Shown here: one piece after another, positions 7,558-16,416 of the stretch
How the letters are laid out: every line of letters begins with the position of its first letter
Numbering within the stretch: position 1 is the stretch's first letter
From: Thermoplasmata archaeon
GTDB taxonomy: Archaea > Thermoplasmatota > E2 > UBA202 > JdFR-43
DNA length: 32,122 bases
Direction of reading: 5' to 3'
Assembly: GCA_008297865.1 (NCBI GenBank)
Contig: VBQI01000002.1
Span: forward strand, 1 to 32,122
Notes under the pieces: model-generated
What the model saw: only the letters and a program-made list of their open reading frames with translations
What the model was told of the DNA's origin: nothing
Database searches by the model: none
Translations under genes and position numbers: made by a program

Positions 7558-9285
7558 TTATAATTCATAATAATATTCTCCTATTGATTTCTGTTCTCTA
7601 TCAAGTCTTGAATCAATTTTATTCACCCTTGGCCTATTACTCTCCTCATCTCTCCTAAAAGTTATTCCAACATCTTTAAGAAATAGATTCATCCCCTCCC
7701 TTAAACTAAATGGTCCCCTCCCTTTCCCTCTCTTTCCAGGCTCTCCAGAAAAGACGATGAGAGATTGACTAATCATGTCTATAAAATATACATCGTGTTC
7801 AACAACGAGGGATGCCTTTCCCTCTTTTTCCATTACTCTTTTTATTGTTTTAGCAACTTTCATTCTCTGCTTAGCGTCTAAATATGCAGACGGTTCATCG
7901 ATTAGATATACATCTGCTTCAAGACTCAGGCAGTATGCAATGGCAACGCTCTGCAACTCTCCACCAGATAAGCTTTTAAGCTCGTTATCGTACAATTCCT
8001 TTATTCCTAATGGAGCTATTACCTCTTTCTCATAAAGCAGGTGAAATTTGTTTTTATTTTCTTTAAATAGCTGTTCAACAGTTCCGTCTGCTGGCGCTAT
8101 ATATTGTGGCTTGTAACTCACTTTTACTTTCTTCTCAATTTTTCCATCATCTGGCTCAATAATGCCTGCAAGCATTTTTACAAAAGTTGTTTTTCCAATC
8201 CCATTTGGTCCAAGCACACCAATAACTTCTCCTTTTTTTATTGCCCCTCCCTCCACTTCTAATTCAAATCCATTTAGTTTCTTCTTTAAATTTTCAAATG
8301 TTACAAGAGTTTCCATTTCCCTCATTTCTTTTGGAGGATGTTTTTCAAATTTAATTTCTTCTCCAAATCGGACATTCTCTTCCTTTAAATATCCTGAAAG
8401 ATATAGATTTATTCCATGTCTGACGCTTTTTGCTCCTGCAACAACACCATACACTCCTTTTTTTCCATATAAAATATGAACTATGTCTGCTAAGAAGTCC
8501 AAAACAGCCAAATCATGCTCAACAACTATAACCATTTTATGTTGTGCAAGCTTCCTTATTAATTTTGCTATTTCTAATCTATTTTTTATATCAAGATAGG
8601 AGGAAGGTTCATCAAAAAAATAAATATCTGCATCCTTTTCCAATGCAACAGTAACTGCAATTTTTTGTAATTCACCTCCAGAAACCTCACTCATTTTTCT
8701 ATCCACTATATTTTCTAATCCATTGCCTTCCACCCCCATTTCTTCCAAAAAATCTTCTACTCTTCCATCATATGAAGAGAGCTTATCTACATATTGTGGC
8801 TTGAAAGAAACTTTCAGCTTTCCATCTGCCACTTTTTTGAAAAAATTTGATAGCTCTGTGCCTCTCCACTTTTCAATTATCTCCTCCCAGCTTGGTTCTT
8901 TTTCAATGTTTCCTAAGTTTGGCATTAATTTTCCAGATAAAATTTTTAATGCGGTAGTTTTTCCTATTCCATTTTCCCCAAGCAGTCCAACAACCCTTCC
9001 AGTTTTTGGTAATGGCAGCCTAAATAAACGGAAGCCATTTTCTCCATATTGATGCACTATTTCCTCTTTCAATTCTTCTGGCAAATTCTCAATATGTATT
9101 GCATTAAAAGGGCATTTGTGGATGCATATTCCACATCCAACACACAACTCTTCAGATATTACTGGCTTTTCATCCTCAATAACAATTGCTTCTATTCCTC
9201 CTCTTACTCGCGGACAATATTTAATGCATTCCATAGCACATTTTTTTGGCTGGCATCTGTCCCTGTCGACAACAGCTACCCTCAT
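7558..9285 (-). CDS. ribosome recycling ATPase ABCE1 (RNase L inhibitor homologue)
   Basis: A 575-aa ABCE1, which splits post-termination ribosomes in archaea and eukaryotes. Two [4Fe-4S] clusters at the N-terminus are shown by CQPKKCAMECIKYCP (11-25) and CVGCGICIHKCP (about 47-58). Two ATP-binding cassettes follow, with Walker A motifs GENGIGKTT and GPNGIGKTT, two SGGELQ signatures, and Walker B segments ending DEPSSYLD and DEPSAYLD. The C-terminal segment has the usual RPRVNK..SRLDREQK...GEYYY. Length and motifs are complete. The ATG overlaps the stop of the acyl-CoA synthetase gene by 4 nt, so it is translated from the same mRNA. Its clusters depend on Fe-S assembly, for which a cysteine desulfurase is encoded at 25159-26310. 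Confidence 0.97.
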   Translation of the reverse strand: MRVAVVDRDRCQPKKCAMECIKYCPRVRGGIEAIVIEDEKPVISEELCVGCGICIHKCPFNAIHIENLPEELKEEIVHQYGENGFRLFRLPLPKTGRVVGLLGENGIGKTTALKILSGKLMPNLGNIEKEPSWEEIIEKWRGTELSNFFKKVADGKLKVSFKPQYVDKLSSYDGRVEDFLEEMGVEGNGLENIVDRKMSEVSGGELQKIAVTVALEKDADIYFFDEPSSYLDIKNRLEIAKLIRKLAQHKMVIVVEHDLAVLDFLADIVHILYGKKGVYGVVAGAKSVRHGINLYLSGYLKEENVRFGEEIKFEKHPPKEMREMETLVTFENLKKKLNGFELEVEGGAIKKGEVIGVLGPNGIGKTTFVKMLAGIIEPDDGKIEKKVKVSYKPQYIAPADGTVEQLFKENKNKFHLLYEKEVIAPLGIKELYDNELKSLSGGELQSVAIAYCLSLEADVYLIDEPSAYLDAKQRMKVAKTIKRVMEKEGKASLVVEHDVYFIDMISQSLIVFSGEPGKRGKGRGPFSLREGMNLFLKDVGITFRRDEESNRPRVNKIDSRLDREQKSIGEYYYEL

Positions 9286-10535
9286 TTTCTCATTGCGTAT
9301 TCTATTACTTTATCTAATGCTTTAACTGCTGTATGAGGCTCTTCAAAAACAGGTATTCCAAGCTCAAATAAAATTTTTTTCTGCTTTTCAACAAAATTTC
9401 CACCCATGGAAATAGCCATACAAAACTTTCTTATTTTTTTCAATCCTTCATAAAGCTCTTCCAAGCTTTCTGCAAGAGGAGCATCCTGAAACACAAATGT
9501 AAGGAGAATTATATCTGCTTCTTTCTCTTCAATAGCCTTTAAGAAATCTTTTGCTGTTGCACTACCGGTTAAGTCAACTACATTACCAACTAACTCAATA
9601 TTTCTTTTATCTTCAATAAAATCGCATGCAAGTACACTTGGCCCTGCACCATTTGTAATAATGACCAATTTTTTACCTCTTGGCAAATTGTTTACCGCCA
9701 ATATTTTTAGTATGCCAAAAAGTTCTGTAAAATCATCAGCAAAAATAATATTTTTTTGCCTGCAAACACCCTTAAATATTTCATAGCTTGACGCCATAGC
9801 TCCAGTATGAAGACTCGCCGCCTTCTGTCCAAGTTTGCTTCTTCCTGTTTTCAAAATCACTACGGTCTTTTTTCCAATGTTTTCAAAGAATTCTCTTCTT
9901 AAATCCTCTGCATAAATTGCTATCACATTTGTCTCATTATCTCTTTCCAAATAGCGAAGTAAATCTACTTCATTAACATCTGCTTTATTTCCATAGGAAA
10001 CAAATTTGCTAACTCCTACGCCCTCTCTTGCAAATTTTTCAAGTAAAGCAATTCCAAATGTTCCAGATTGAGTTAAAATTGCAATTTTACCACCTTTCGG
10101 CAAATCCATATTCCTCTGGAAAAATGTATTAAAACCATTTTTCCCATTAAATACTCCTATGCAATTTGGTCCAATAATGCGGATGCCGTAATCTCTTGCT
10201 CTCTCAACGAGTTTTCTCTCCAAATCTTCCCTACCAATTTCTTTGAAGCCCCCAGATATTACTATAACATTTTTTATTCCTTTTCTACCACATTTTTCTA
10301 CTTCCTCCACACATTTTTCAGCATCTATTGAAATAACTGCCAAATCTATTTTACCATCAATTTCTTCAACACTTGTATAACATTTTTTTCCTAAAATTTC
10401 TTTTCTACGGGGATTTATTGGATAAACTTCTATGCCACTTTTCATAATATTATATAAAATTTCATATCCAATCTTGCCTTTCTTGCCAGATGCTCCAATA
10501 ACTGCTACACTTTTTGGATTAAAGAACTTTTCCAT
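9282..10535 (-). CDS. acdA: acetyl/acyl-CoA synthetase (ADP-forming) alpha subunit
   Basis: A 417-aa protein of the nucleoside-diphosphate-forming acyl-CoA synthetase family, which converts acyl-CoA, ADP and phosphate into acid, CoA and ATP. It has an N-terminal CoA-binding Rossmann domain (VAVIGASGKKGKIGYEI, residues 10-26), then two succinyl-CoA-synthetase-like domains. IGPNCIGVFN and ILTQSGTFG are conserved, and ASLHTGAMASS (about 242-252) carries the phosphorylated histidine. The ATP-grasp beta subunit is not in the window, so it must be encoded elsewhere, as in many archaea with split subunits. It starts immediately after the PRC-barrel stop and overlaps RLI by 4 nt. The enzyme family suits peptide or sugar fermentation. 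The acyl preference is unknown. Confidence 0.9.
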   Translation of the reverse strand: MEKFFNPKSVAVIGASGKKGKIGYEILYNIMKSGIEVYPINPRRKEILGKKCYTSVEEIDGKIDLAVISIDAEKCVEEVEKCGRKGIKNVIVISGGFKEIGREDLERKLVERARDYGIRIIGPNCIGVFNGKNGFNTFFQRNMDLPKGGKIAILTQSGTFGIALLEKFAREGVGVSKFVSYGNKADVNEVDLLRYLERDNETNVIAIYAEDLRREFFENIGKKTVVILKTGRSKLGQKAASLHTGAMASSYEIFKGVCRQKNIIFADDFTELFGILKILAVNNLPRGKKLVIITNGAGPSVLACDFIEDKRNIELVGNVVDLTGSATAKDFLKAIEEKEADIILLTFVFQDAPLAESLEELYEGLKKIRKFCMAISMGGNFVEKQKKILFELGIPVFEEPHTAVKALDKVIEYAMRK

Positions 10536-10775
10536 TTATTCTTCACTCAAAATAACAAAATCTTTAACAGACTTCACAGCGTCGAATGGGAAAATTATGT
10601 ATCCTTCCTCATTCTGGTTATACAATCGTGGATCAATTTTATCAGATGGTTCTACAACCAGATCCAAGAGATTTCCTGTCTTTTCATCTACAGTAATATT
10701 TCTGATAATGCCCAAGTATAATCCACCGCTACTCATTACTTTTTTGCCTCTCAATTCATTTTCCATTACTTTCAT
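10536..10775 (-). CDS. PRC-barrel domain protein
   Basis: A small 79-aa beta-barrel protein: an LRGKKVMSSGGLYLGII start, then ITVDEKTGNLLDLVVEP, then FPFDAVKSVKDFVIL. This is the single-domain archaeal PRC-barrel type, related to the RimM C-terminal domain. Its role is not established; such domains bind RNA or protein partners. The track start at 10778 is TTG. The ATG at 10775 is preferred and sits about 26 nt after an AAATTTA box, as for a leaderless mRNA. It is the first gene of the run PRC-barrel, acdA, RLI, and its stop abuts the acdA ATG without a gap. Confidence 0.85.
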   Translation of the reverse strand: MKVMENELRGKKVMSSGGLYLGIIRNITVDEKTGNLLDLVVEPSDKIDPRLYNQNEEGYIIFPFDAVKSVKDFVILSEE

Positions 10776-10796
10776 CAAATAGAAATGGATTCCCCT

Positions 10797-10842
10797 TTTT
10801 TAAATTTGTCCTTTTCAGAAAACTCGAGTTAACCATCGTTAA
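10797..10842. promoter_or_regulatory. divergent promoter with overlapping palindromes
   Basis: The gap between the PRC-barrel gene (-) and the exported PKD gene (+) holds the minus-strand TATA AAATTTA (10801-10807). Next to it are two palindromes, AACTCGAGTT (10821-10830) and TTAAC-CATC-GTTAA (10829-10842). They could be operators for either direction. No second copy was seen in the window. Confidence 0.4.
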
Positions 10843-10881
10843 TTTTTAATACAATGAAGTAATTATCAGGATGGTGATAAA

Positions 10882-12177
10882 GTGAAAAAATCCATCCCAC
10901 TACTATTCGTTTTTATAATAGTTTTATCTATGCAAATTAAAGCAAATAACCCTCCTAACACACCTTCAACTCCATCTGGTCCCACTTTAGTATGGGCAGA
11001 TGAAGAAAATTATTATTCCACTTCTGCAACAGATCCAGATGGAGATAAAGTTAGATACGGATTTGATTTTGGAGATGGAACAGATATAACTTGGACAGGC
11101 TATGTAGATTCTGGAAGCACGGCATCTGCATATCATGTATGGTGCTCATGCGCTGGAGAAGGAACACGATATGTTAAAGTAAAGGCACAGGATGAAAATG
11201 GAGCAGAAAGTGGATGGTCAAACACGCTTGCTGTCTATGTAGATGTTAATGAAAAGCCTTCCGTTCCGTCTACTCCTTCTGGCCCTTCAACTGGCAAGGT
11301 TGGACGTGTTTATACTTTCACCACTTCTTCAACAGACCCTGACGATAGCAGTCATGAAAAAATAAAATATAGATTTGACTGGGGAGATGGACACTTAACA
11401 TGGACTGACTGGTATACGCCTGGAGAAACAGCATATGCATCTCATTCTTGGAGTAGCCCAGGAACATATACGATAAAAGTATATGCTGAAGATTTACACG
11501 GTTTAGAAACTACTTGGTCTCCTGGTAAAGTGATTACTATAACTTCAAACAATGCTCCATTACAACCTTCATTAAGTGGACCAACAGAAGGAGAAGCAGG
11601 CCAGAGTTATACATATACTGCAGTAACTACAGACCCAGATGAAGATAAAATATTCTATTGTTTCAACTGGGGGGATGGAACAAATGAATTCTGCACAGAT
11701 TATGTAGATTCAGGAACACAAGTGCAAGCATCTCATACATGGCAAGAGAAGGGAACATATACTATTACTGTGACTGCTGAAGATGAACATGGTGCAAAAA
11801 GTGAGCCAGCAGTATTGCAAGTTAAAATGCCTCTCGTAACATCTTCACTTGAGATAGCGAAACCGAAACATGGAATATATCTCTTTGGAATGAAAATTTT
11901 TCCATTCATTGGACAGATTGTAATAGGGGATATAAAGGTCGAGGTCTCCGCTCCACCTGACATAAAGAGAGTAGACTTTTTACTTCCGATGGCGTGTGGA
12001 TGTGGCTTAGAAATTGTTCATACTGATATGGTGGCGCCCTTTGAGTGGAATTGGAACATAGATTATGATGATAATGAAATAATTGATGAGGGTTTTACAC
12101 AGTTATATGTGAGGGGTTACGATGCAGAGTGGAATGAATACAAAGATGCGATATCCTTGTTAAAGGTGAGGATATGA
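10882..12177 (+). CDS. exported protein with three PKD-like repeats
   Basis: A 431-aa protein. The GTG start at 10882 is supported by GGTGAT 5 nt upstream, a good Shine-Dalgarno match. A signal peptide (residues 1-21) is followed by three tandem PKD-like repeats of about 95 residues: GFDFGDGT (about 65), RFDWGDGH (about 165) and CFNWGDGT (about 258). Each has TDPD before and a strand ending KV.A.D..G after. The C-terminal domain (about 330-431), starting YLFGMKIFPFIGQIVIGDIK, resembles the C-terminal domain of the 6328-7509 protein. No membrane anchor is visible. It overlaps the next gene by 4 nt (ATGA) and so heads an operon of three exported proteins. A surface role is inferred; the ligand is unknown. 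Confidence 0.87.
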   Translation: MKKSIPLLFVFIIVLSMQIKANNPPNTPSTPSGPTLVWADEENYYSTSATDPDGDKVRYGFDFGDGTDITWTGYVDSGSTASAYHVWCSCAGEGTRYVKVKAQDENGAESGWSNTLAVYVDVNEKPSVPSTPSGPSTGKVGRVYTFTTSSTDPDDSSHEKIKYRFDWGDGHLTWTDWYTPGETAYASHSWSSPGTYTIKVYAEDLHGLETTWSPGKVITITSNNAPLQPSLSGPTEGEAGQSYTYTAVTTDPDEDKIFYCFNWGDGTNEFCTDYVDSGTQVQASHTWQEKGTYTITVTAEDEHGAKSEPAVLQVKMPLVTSSLEIAKPKHGIYLFGMKIFPFIGQIVIGDIKVEVSAPPDIKRVDFLLPMACGCGLEIVHTDMVAPFEWNWNIDYDDNEIIDEGFTQLYVRGYDAEWNEYKDAISLLKVRI

Positions 12178-12584
12178 AAAAAGCTTTTGTTGCACTCCTT
12201 TTATTTTTTCTTTCTCTTGCTAATGCCCAGAAGGTTACCAATTTATACTGGGAACCTGAACAGCCAAAGGTAGGAGATGACATTGTTGTATATGCAGAGA
12301 TAGAAGGAAATGTCAGTAATGTAAAGCTTAAATATTGCCCTATTGCCAATGGTAGTTGTTTCTATGAGTACATGACTTATAAAGATGGAAAATGGAGACT
12401 CAAGATATATGCAGAAAATGCGACGGAGGTGACAGATGGGAAAATAGAAATTGCAATCGTTGCAGATGGAAAAGTCCTTAAAGAAGATGAAATTATTGTA
12501 GAAGAGAAAAGCACTCCAGGATTTGAAGTTTTTATAGCATTGATAGCATTGTTTTTTATAGCAAAGATTAAAATGAAAAAATGA
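12174..12584 (+). CDS. small exported protein with PGF-CTERM-like tail
   Basis: A 136-aa protein I do not recognise as a named family. It has a signal peptide (KKAFVALLLFFLSLANA), then one beta-rich domain of about 90 residues starting YWEPEQPKVGDDIVVYA, which resembles Ig-like folds. It ends in PGFEVFIALIALFFIAKIKMKK: a PGF motif, a hydrophobic stretch and a basic end. That arrangement matches the PGF-CTERM signal processed by archaeosortase A, so the protein may be lipid-anchored after cleavage. It is coupled to the PKD protein upstream by a 4-nt overlap and lies 10 nt before the thioredoxin-fold protein. Two cysteines (YCPIANGSC) could form a disulfide. Confidence 0.78.
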   Translation: MKKAFVALLLFFLSLANAQKVTNLYWEPEQPKVGDDIVVYAEIEGNVSNVKLKYCPIANGSCFYEYMTYKDGKWRLKIYAENATEVTDGKIEIAIVADGKVLKEDEIIVEEKSTPGFEVFIALIALFFIAKIKMKK

Positions 12585-12594
12585 ATGCGAACAT

Positions 12595-14562
12595 ATGAAA
12601 AAATATTTACTGTTGGTCATCTCATTCATTGCATTCCTTGCTATTGCTGAGGTAAAAGCAAATATATTTTGTGAGGAGGCAACAACTACAACTTGTAAAG
12701 CATGCCCTGCTGTTTCTGAGATAATATATGAAATTTATAAATCCCACGAGTATCCATTTTATTTTGTTTCCTTAGTTGCAGATAAAAGCAATGTTGCAGA
12801 TGAAAGAACAGATGAATATAATGTTTATGGATACCCAACGGTTTTTTTTGATGGAGGCTATAGAGTTGTTTTTGGCAAACAGAATAAGCAAGATTATATC
12901 AACGCAATAGAGCAATGCTTACAGAGAGATAGAGCAAATATTGAAGCGATTATGAATACAAAATGGAATGGCAATGGAATCGATGTTGATTTAACCCTCA
13001 AGAGTAAAGAAAATGATGCATATGAGGGATATCTTAAAATTTATGTTGTTGAACCAGTTTCAAGATGGAATGATTACGAGGGCAAGCCATATCATTTTGC
13101 TCTCATTGGATATGCAATTAATGAAGAGATATATATTGAAGCGGGAAAGGAAATTAAAAAACATGTTATATGGAATGCGAGCAAAGAGGATTATGTAGTA
13201 AGCAATGACAATATTATGGCAATTGCAGTCGTCTTTAATGTTGCCTCCAACACGGGCTATTCCGACCCGCCGTATAATAATCATCCATTTACTGCTTATT
13301 ATGTAGATGTATGCGTTGCTTCCTCACCCCCTGTAGATGAGCCACCTATACTTCAATTTATTGAGAAGCCATCAAGCATCGAAGGCTTTAGGAATGTAAG
13401 TTTTAAGTGGAAAGGGGAAGATGATTTTGGCGATGTACTATTTTCTTACAAACTTGTAGGATATGAAGAATGGCATGAATGGGGTAATGAAACCACCGCT
13501 TTCTACTATAACCTGCAAGATGGAGAATATGAGTTTATATTGCGTGGAAAGGATAATATCGGGCAAATAAGCCAGATAAAATGGAAATTTGTCGTTGACA
13601 CTTCTCCTCCGACTATAGTCGGTACAAGCCCTAAGGATGGTGCAAGAAATGTTCCTATTTACGAGCCAATAGTTATTAAATTCTCACACGAGATGAACAA
13701 AAAGTCTGTTAAGATTTCGATATATCCAAAAGTTGATTATACTTTGCAATGGAAAAATGGAAATGAAATCGTTATTTATCCATCCTTGGAGTATGAAACA
13801 TTATATACCGTTACCATCAAAAATGCAACCCGCATAGGCGGGCAGAAAATGCAGAAATTCTCATTTTCTTTTGAAACAGCATCTGCAGATGTGGAGGCAC
13901 CAAGCATTTTATATGTAAAGCCGTTTTTAAGCGAGCTTTATGGTGATATAAAGATAAAATTTTCTGAACCTATGGATACTATACTGCATAACTCAATCAT
14001 CATAAAGCCTTGGATCCCATTCAGCTATAAATGGGAGGAAAATGATACCCTTTTATTGATTACCTTAAGGCATTATCTGCCTGGAAATTATACCGTCGAA
14101 ATAACTAAATTTATGGAAGATAAATCTGGAAATCCAATTAAATCAAATTATTCTTTCTCTTTCTATATAACATTACCTCACATTACTTATACGAGTATTA
14201 AGAACGGAGAGGAAAATGTTTTGCCAAATACAGAAATAAGAATAAAATTTTCTCATGGCATGGATAAAAATTCTGTAGAAAAGAATCTTTCAATTCATCC
14301 TAAATGCAATTATTCAATTTCGTGGGAAGGAAACGTTCTAATAATTTCTCCACAACTTAAATGGGGTAAAAAATATTTCATAAATATATCCAGAGATGCA
14401 AAAGATAATAGGAGTATACCCCTAAATGAAAATTTCTCTATATGGTTTACAACTGAGAAGGAAGTGGAAAGAGAGGGAAAGGAAGAACAAATGCCTTCCT
14501 TTACTTTTCTTTTATTCATTATTTCAATAATCATATTTTTGTTGAGGAAGAAATCAAAATAA
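12595..14562 (+). CDS. exported thioredoxin-fold protein with three SbsA Ig-like (Big_5) repeats and C-terminal anchor
   Basis: A 655-aa protein. A signal peptide (1-22) precedes a thioredoxin-like domain with the redox motif TCKACP (C34, C37) and the cis-proline region GYPTVFFDG (about 79-87), similar to Omp28-type domains. A Y_Y_Y-like beta domain (about 255-335) is followed by three Big_5 repeats (about 335-430, 435-525, 530-620), each with P..GA.NV or similar, then F...M....V or similar, then a closing F.F or W.T strand. It ends with MPSFTFLLFIISIIIFLLRKKSK, a membrane or sorting segment. It is probably a surface-anchored oxidoreductase or thiol-disulfide sensor; the substrate is unknown. 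The 3' end overlaps the convergent GNAT gene by 9 nt. Confidence 0.85.
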   Translation: MKKYLLLVISFIAFLAIAEVKANIFCEEATTTTCKACPAVSEIIYEIYKSHEYPFYFVSLVADKSNVADERTDEYNVYGYPTVFFDGGYRVVFGKQNKQDYINAIEQCLQRDRANIEAIMNTKWNGNGIDVDLTLKSKENDAYEGYLKIYVVEPVSRWNDYEGKPYHFALIGYAINEEIYIEAGKEIKKHVIWNASKEDYVVSNDNIMAIAVVFNVASNTGYSDPPYNNHPFTAYYVDVCVASSPPVDEPPILQFIEKPSSIEGFRNVSFKWKGEDDFGDVLFSYKLVGYEEWHEWGNETTAFYYNLQDGEYEFILRGKDNIGQISQIKWKFVVDTSPPTIVGTSPKDGARNVPIYEPIVIKFSHEMNKKSVKISIYPKVDYTLQWKNGNEIVIYPSLEYETLYTVTIKNATRIGGQKMQKFSFSFETASADVEAPSILYVKPFLSELYGDIKIKFSEPMDTILHNSIIIKPWIPFSYKWEENDTLLLITLRHYLPGNYTVEITKFMEDKSGNPIKSNYSFSFYITLPHITYTSIKNGEENVLPNTEIRIKFSHGMDKNSVEKNLSIHPKCNYSISWEGNVLIISPQLKWGKKYFINISRDAKDNRSIPLNENFSIWFTTEKEVEREGKEEQMPSFTFLLFIISIIIFLLRKKSK

Positions 14563-14985
14563 AATTTTTTCCATAAGATACGCAGGAGAGCCATCGGTAT
14601 AGAAATCAGGAAGCATTTGCTTTATTTTAAATCCTTTTCTTTTGTAAAACAATATCGCTTCCTTGTTATCCACTCTAACTTCTAAGTAAATTCTCCTTGT
14701 TTCAGGATGCCTCAAGATGGCTTCTCTCAGTAGAGAGCTTCCTATTCCTTGACCCCTATATTTTTCATCTACCGCTAGCATCAAAATTCTCAATTCATTT
14801 ATGCATGGTTCAATTGTAATTATAAAACCTACTACTGCATCGTTTTTTTCAGCAACTAAAAAACCATCTGGTGCAATACTCCATAGATGGAGGAAAAAAT
14901 CCGTAGTATATTTTTCTTCGAGAGAATCATGAGCAATTTTCACAACGCTTTCTAAATCTTTGTATTCAAACTTTCTTATTGCCAT
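14554..14985 (-). CDS. GNAT-family N-acetyltransferase (RimI/Ard1-like)
   Basis: A 143-aa single-domain GNAT. Motif A, YRGQGIGSSLLREAI (about residues 77-91), forms the acetyl-CoA pyrophosphate loop. LEVRVDNKEAILFYKRKGF (about 103-121) is the typical motif B region of RimI-like protein N-terminal acetyltransferases. The substrate is not determinable; in archaea such proteins often acetylate protein N-termini. The ATG overlaps the end of the polyferredoxin gene by 10 nt, so it is the last gene of the nadX-led operon. Its tail overlaps the convergent thioredoxin/Big_5 gene by 9 nt. Confidence 0.88.
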   Translation of the reverse strand: MAIRKFEYKDLESVVKIAHDSLEEKYTTDFFLHLWSIAPDGFLVAEKNDAVVGFIITIEPCINELRILMLAVDEKYRGQGIGSSLLREAILRHPETRRIYLEVRVDNKEAILFYKRKGFKIKQMLPDFYTDGSPAYLMEKILF

Positions 14986-15842
14986 GTAAATTTAAAGGCT
15001 AGAGCATTTGTAGGACAGGCATCGATGCAATGCCCACATCTGATGCATTCTCCACTTTTTCTTTCATATGGCATATTTATCTGCATGGGACAAACTTTTG
15101 CACATTTAAAGCATTTTATGCATTTTTCTTCATAATATTCTAACTGCAATATGCTGACTTTATTAAACTGAGCCATCATTGCTCCAACTGGACAGAGGTG
15201 ACGGCACCAGCCCCGAGTCATTAATATTATTAAAAAGAAGAAGCCAGCTAAAATAATCATTTTTGGAAAGAAGTAGACAGTAAATGTATAGCCTCCAGGA
15301 TTTATTGCTAAATGGGGTAAAGTTGCAGTTAACCCACCTATAGGGCAAATATCTGTATATGCAAGAGTTCCTGTGACATAGCAAGCAGGAGGAATAGCAG
15401 CAAGAATTGCATACTTTAGATACCTTGCCTTTCTGTCTATCTTGCTTTTTGTTCTTCTTCCTTTTGTTAAATCCTGTAGGAAGCCAATTGGACATGCCCA
15501 TCCACATGCTGCTCTTCCAAATAAAATACTTGAAAAGCCAATTATTCCAGCAAGATATAGTAAGAGATACCATATTCTATCAGCAAATGCATGCTCTAAT
15601 ACGCCAATAGGACATGCCATAAGAGCAAAAGGGCTTTCCCAACAGTAAAAATAGGCATAAATCAAACCAGTTACTCCAAATATGAAGGCAGTATTTGTTA
15701 TAAAAAGAAAGCTTAGTTGTGAGGCTATCCTTTTCTTTTGCAACCGTCCCTTATACCTTCTGAAAGCTACTACAGCTCCAATTGCCATTGGAATGCAAAG
15801 AAAGGCAAAGGGGCAGGAAGGACAATTAAGATTGCAAATCAT
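14976..15842 (-). CDS. membrane polyferredoxin (NapH/NosR-like 4Fe-4S protein)
   Basis: A 288-aa membrane-bound iron-sulfur protein. The N-terminus is cysteine-rich (CNLNCPSCPFAFLC). About five hydrophobic segments follow, interrupted by the paired NapH-type motifs CGWACPIGFLQDL (about 113-125) and GWCRHLCPVGAMMAQF (about 210-225). The C-terminal soluble end has two ferredoxin-type clusters, CIKCFKCAKVCP and CIRCGHCIDACP. Relatives pass electrons between the quinone pool or ferredoxin and extracytoplasmic partners. The gene overlaps the thioredoxin-like gene by 17 nt upstream and GNAT by 10 nt downstream. The inferred partnership is electron transfer across the membrane to the exported thioredoxin-like protein. 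The true electron acceptor is unknown. Confidence 0.87.
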   Translation of the reverse strand: MICNLNCPSCPFAFLCIPMAIGAVVAFRRYKGRLQKKRIASQLSFLFITNTAFIFGVTGLIYAYFYCWESPFALMACPIGVLEHAFADRIWYLLLYLAGIIGFSSILFGRAACGWACPIGFLQDLTKGRRTKSKIDRKARYLKYAILAAIPPACYVTGTLAYTDICPIGGLTATLPHLAINPGGYTFTVYFFPKMIILAGFFFLIILMTRGWCRHLCPVGAMMAQFNKVSILQLEYYEEKCIKCFKCAKVCPMQINMPYERKSGECIRCGHCIDACPTNALAFKFTWQ

Positions 15843-16416
15843 TTTTCTCCTCTTTAGCTAACTCCAGAATTTCCTTTAATTTTTCCACGGTTGGTCTGCC
15901 TCCTTTTCCATCTGCCTTGCCAGAAAAAGCATACCAATAAATGGTGCCATTTTTCTGGAATAAGATGACAGTTGTAGGAACTCTGTTACTTCTATCTTTA
16001 GTATATATTCTTATTGCATCCCCTTTCTCGTCGCCTGCCACATTTATTGAAAAAAATGCTACAAAGCTGAAATTTTTAGATATTCTTCCATTTTCTTCAC
16101 TTCCATTCACCATTCCAGCTTTTTTCATATCTTCCCATTGCTCTTCACATGATCTGCAAGCTGGCCCCCAAAAGAAGAGCATAACAACTTTGTCTGCAGA
16201 TGCATTTATTATCCATTCAGGGTGTTCCGGCATGCCCTCATTTTTATACCATGATGGATATTCAATCCAGAATTCTTTAAACTCTTTTGTTTTTGGGAGC
16301 ATTGCGATACACCCCAAACAGCGTAGTTCATTTAGAAGCTTTGTTGTTTCATATGCTACATATATACCACCAGAAAGAATTAAAGCCATTATGATTACGA
16401 GCAGTTTTTTCATCAT
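15826..16416 (-). CDS. membrane-anchored thioredoxin-like protein
   Basis: A 196-aa protein with an N-terminal signal anchor (KKLLVIIMALILSGGIYVAY), so the rest faces outside. An RCLGC pair lies just after the anchor (C33, C36). The thioredoxin-like domain follows, with VVMLFFWGPACRSCEEQW (CRSC, about residues 84-87) and the cis-proline site RVPTTVILF (about 146). The second CXXC near the membrane could relay electrons to the main site. It overlaps nadX by 4 nt (ATGA) and the polyferredoxin by 17 nt, implying tight coexpression. The likely job is thiol-disulfide exchange outside the membrane, with the polyferredoxin supplying reducing power. This is inference from arrangement. Confidence 0.85.
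   Translation of the reverse strand: MMKKLLVIIMALILSGGIYVAYETTKLLNELRCLGCIAMLPKTKEFKEFWIEYPSWYKNEGMPEHPEWIINASADKVVMLFFWGPACRSCEEQWEDMKKAGMVNGSEENGRISKNFSFVAFFSINVAGDEKGDAIRIYTKDRSNRVPTTVILFQKNGTIYWYAFSGKADGKGGRPTVEKLKEILELAKEEKNDLQS

Noticed and set aside
15163-15573. 136-aa minus-strand ORF inside the polyferredoxin gene
   Set aside because: Out-of-frame shadow, rich in Trp, Asn and Ser, with no recognisable motif. The 288-aa polyferredoxin frame has all the cluster motifs.
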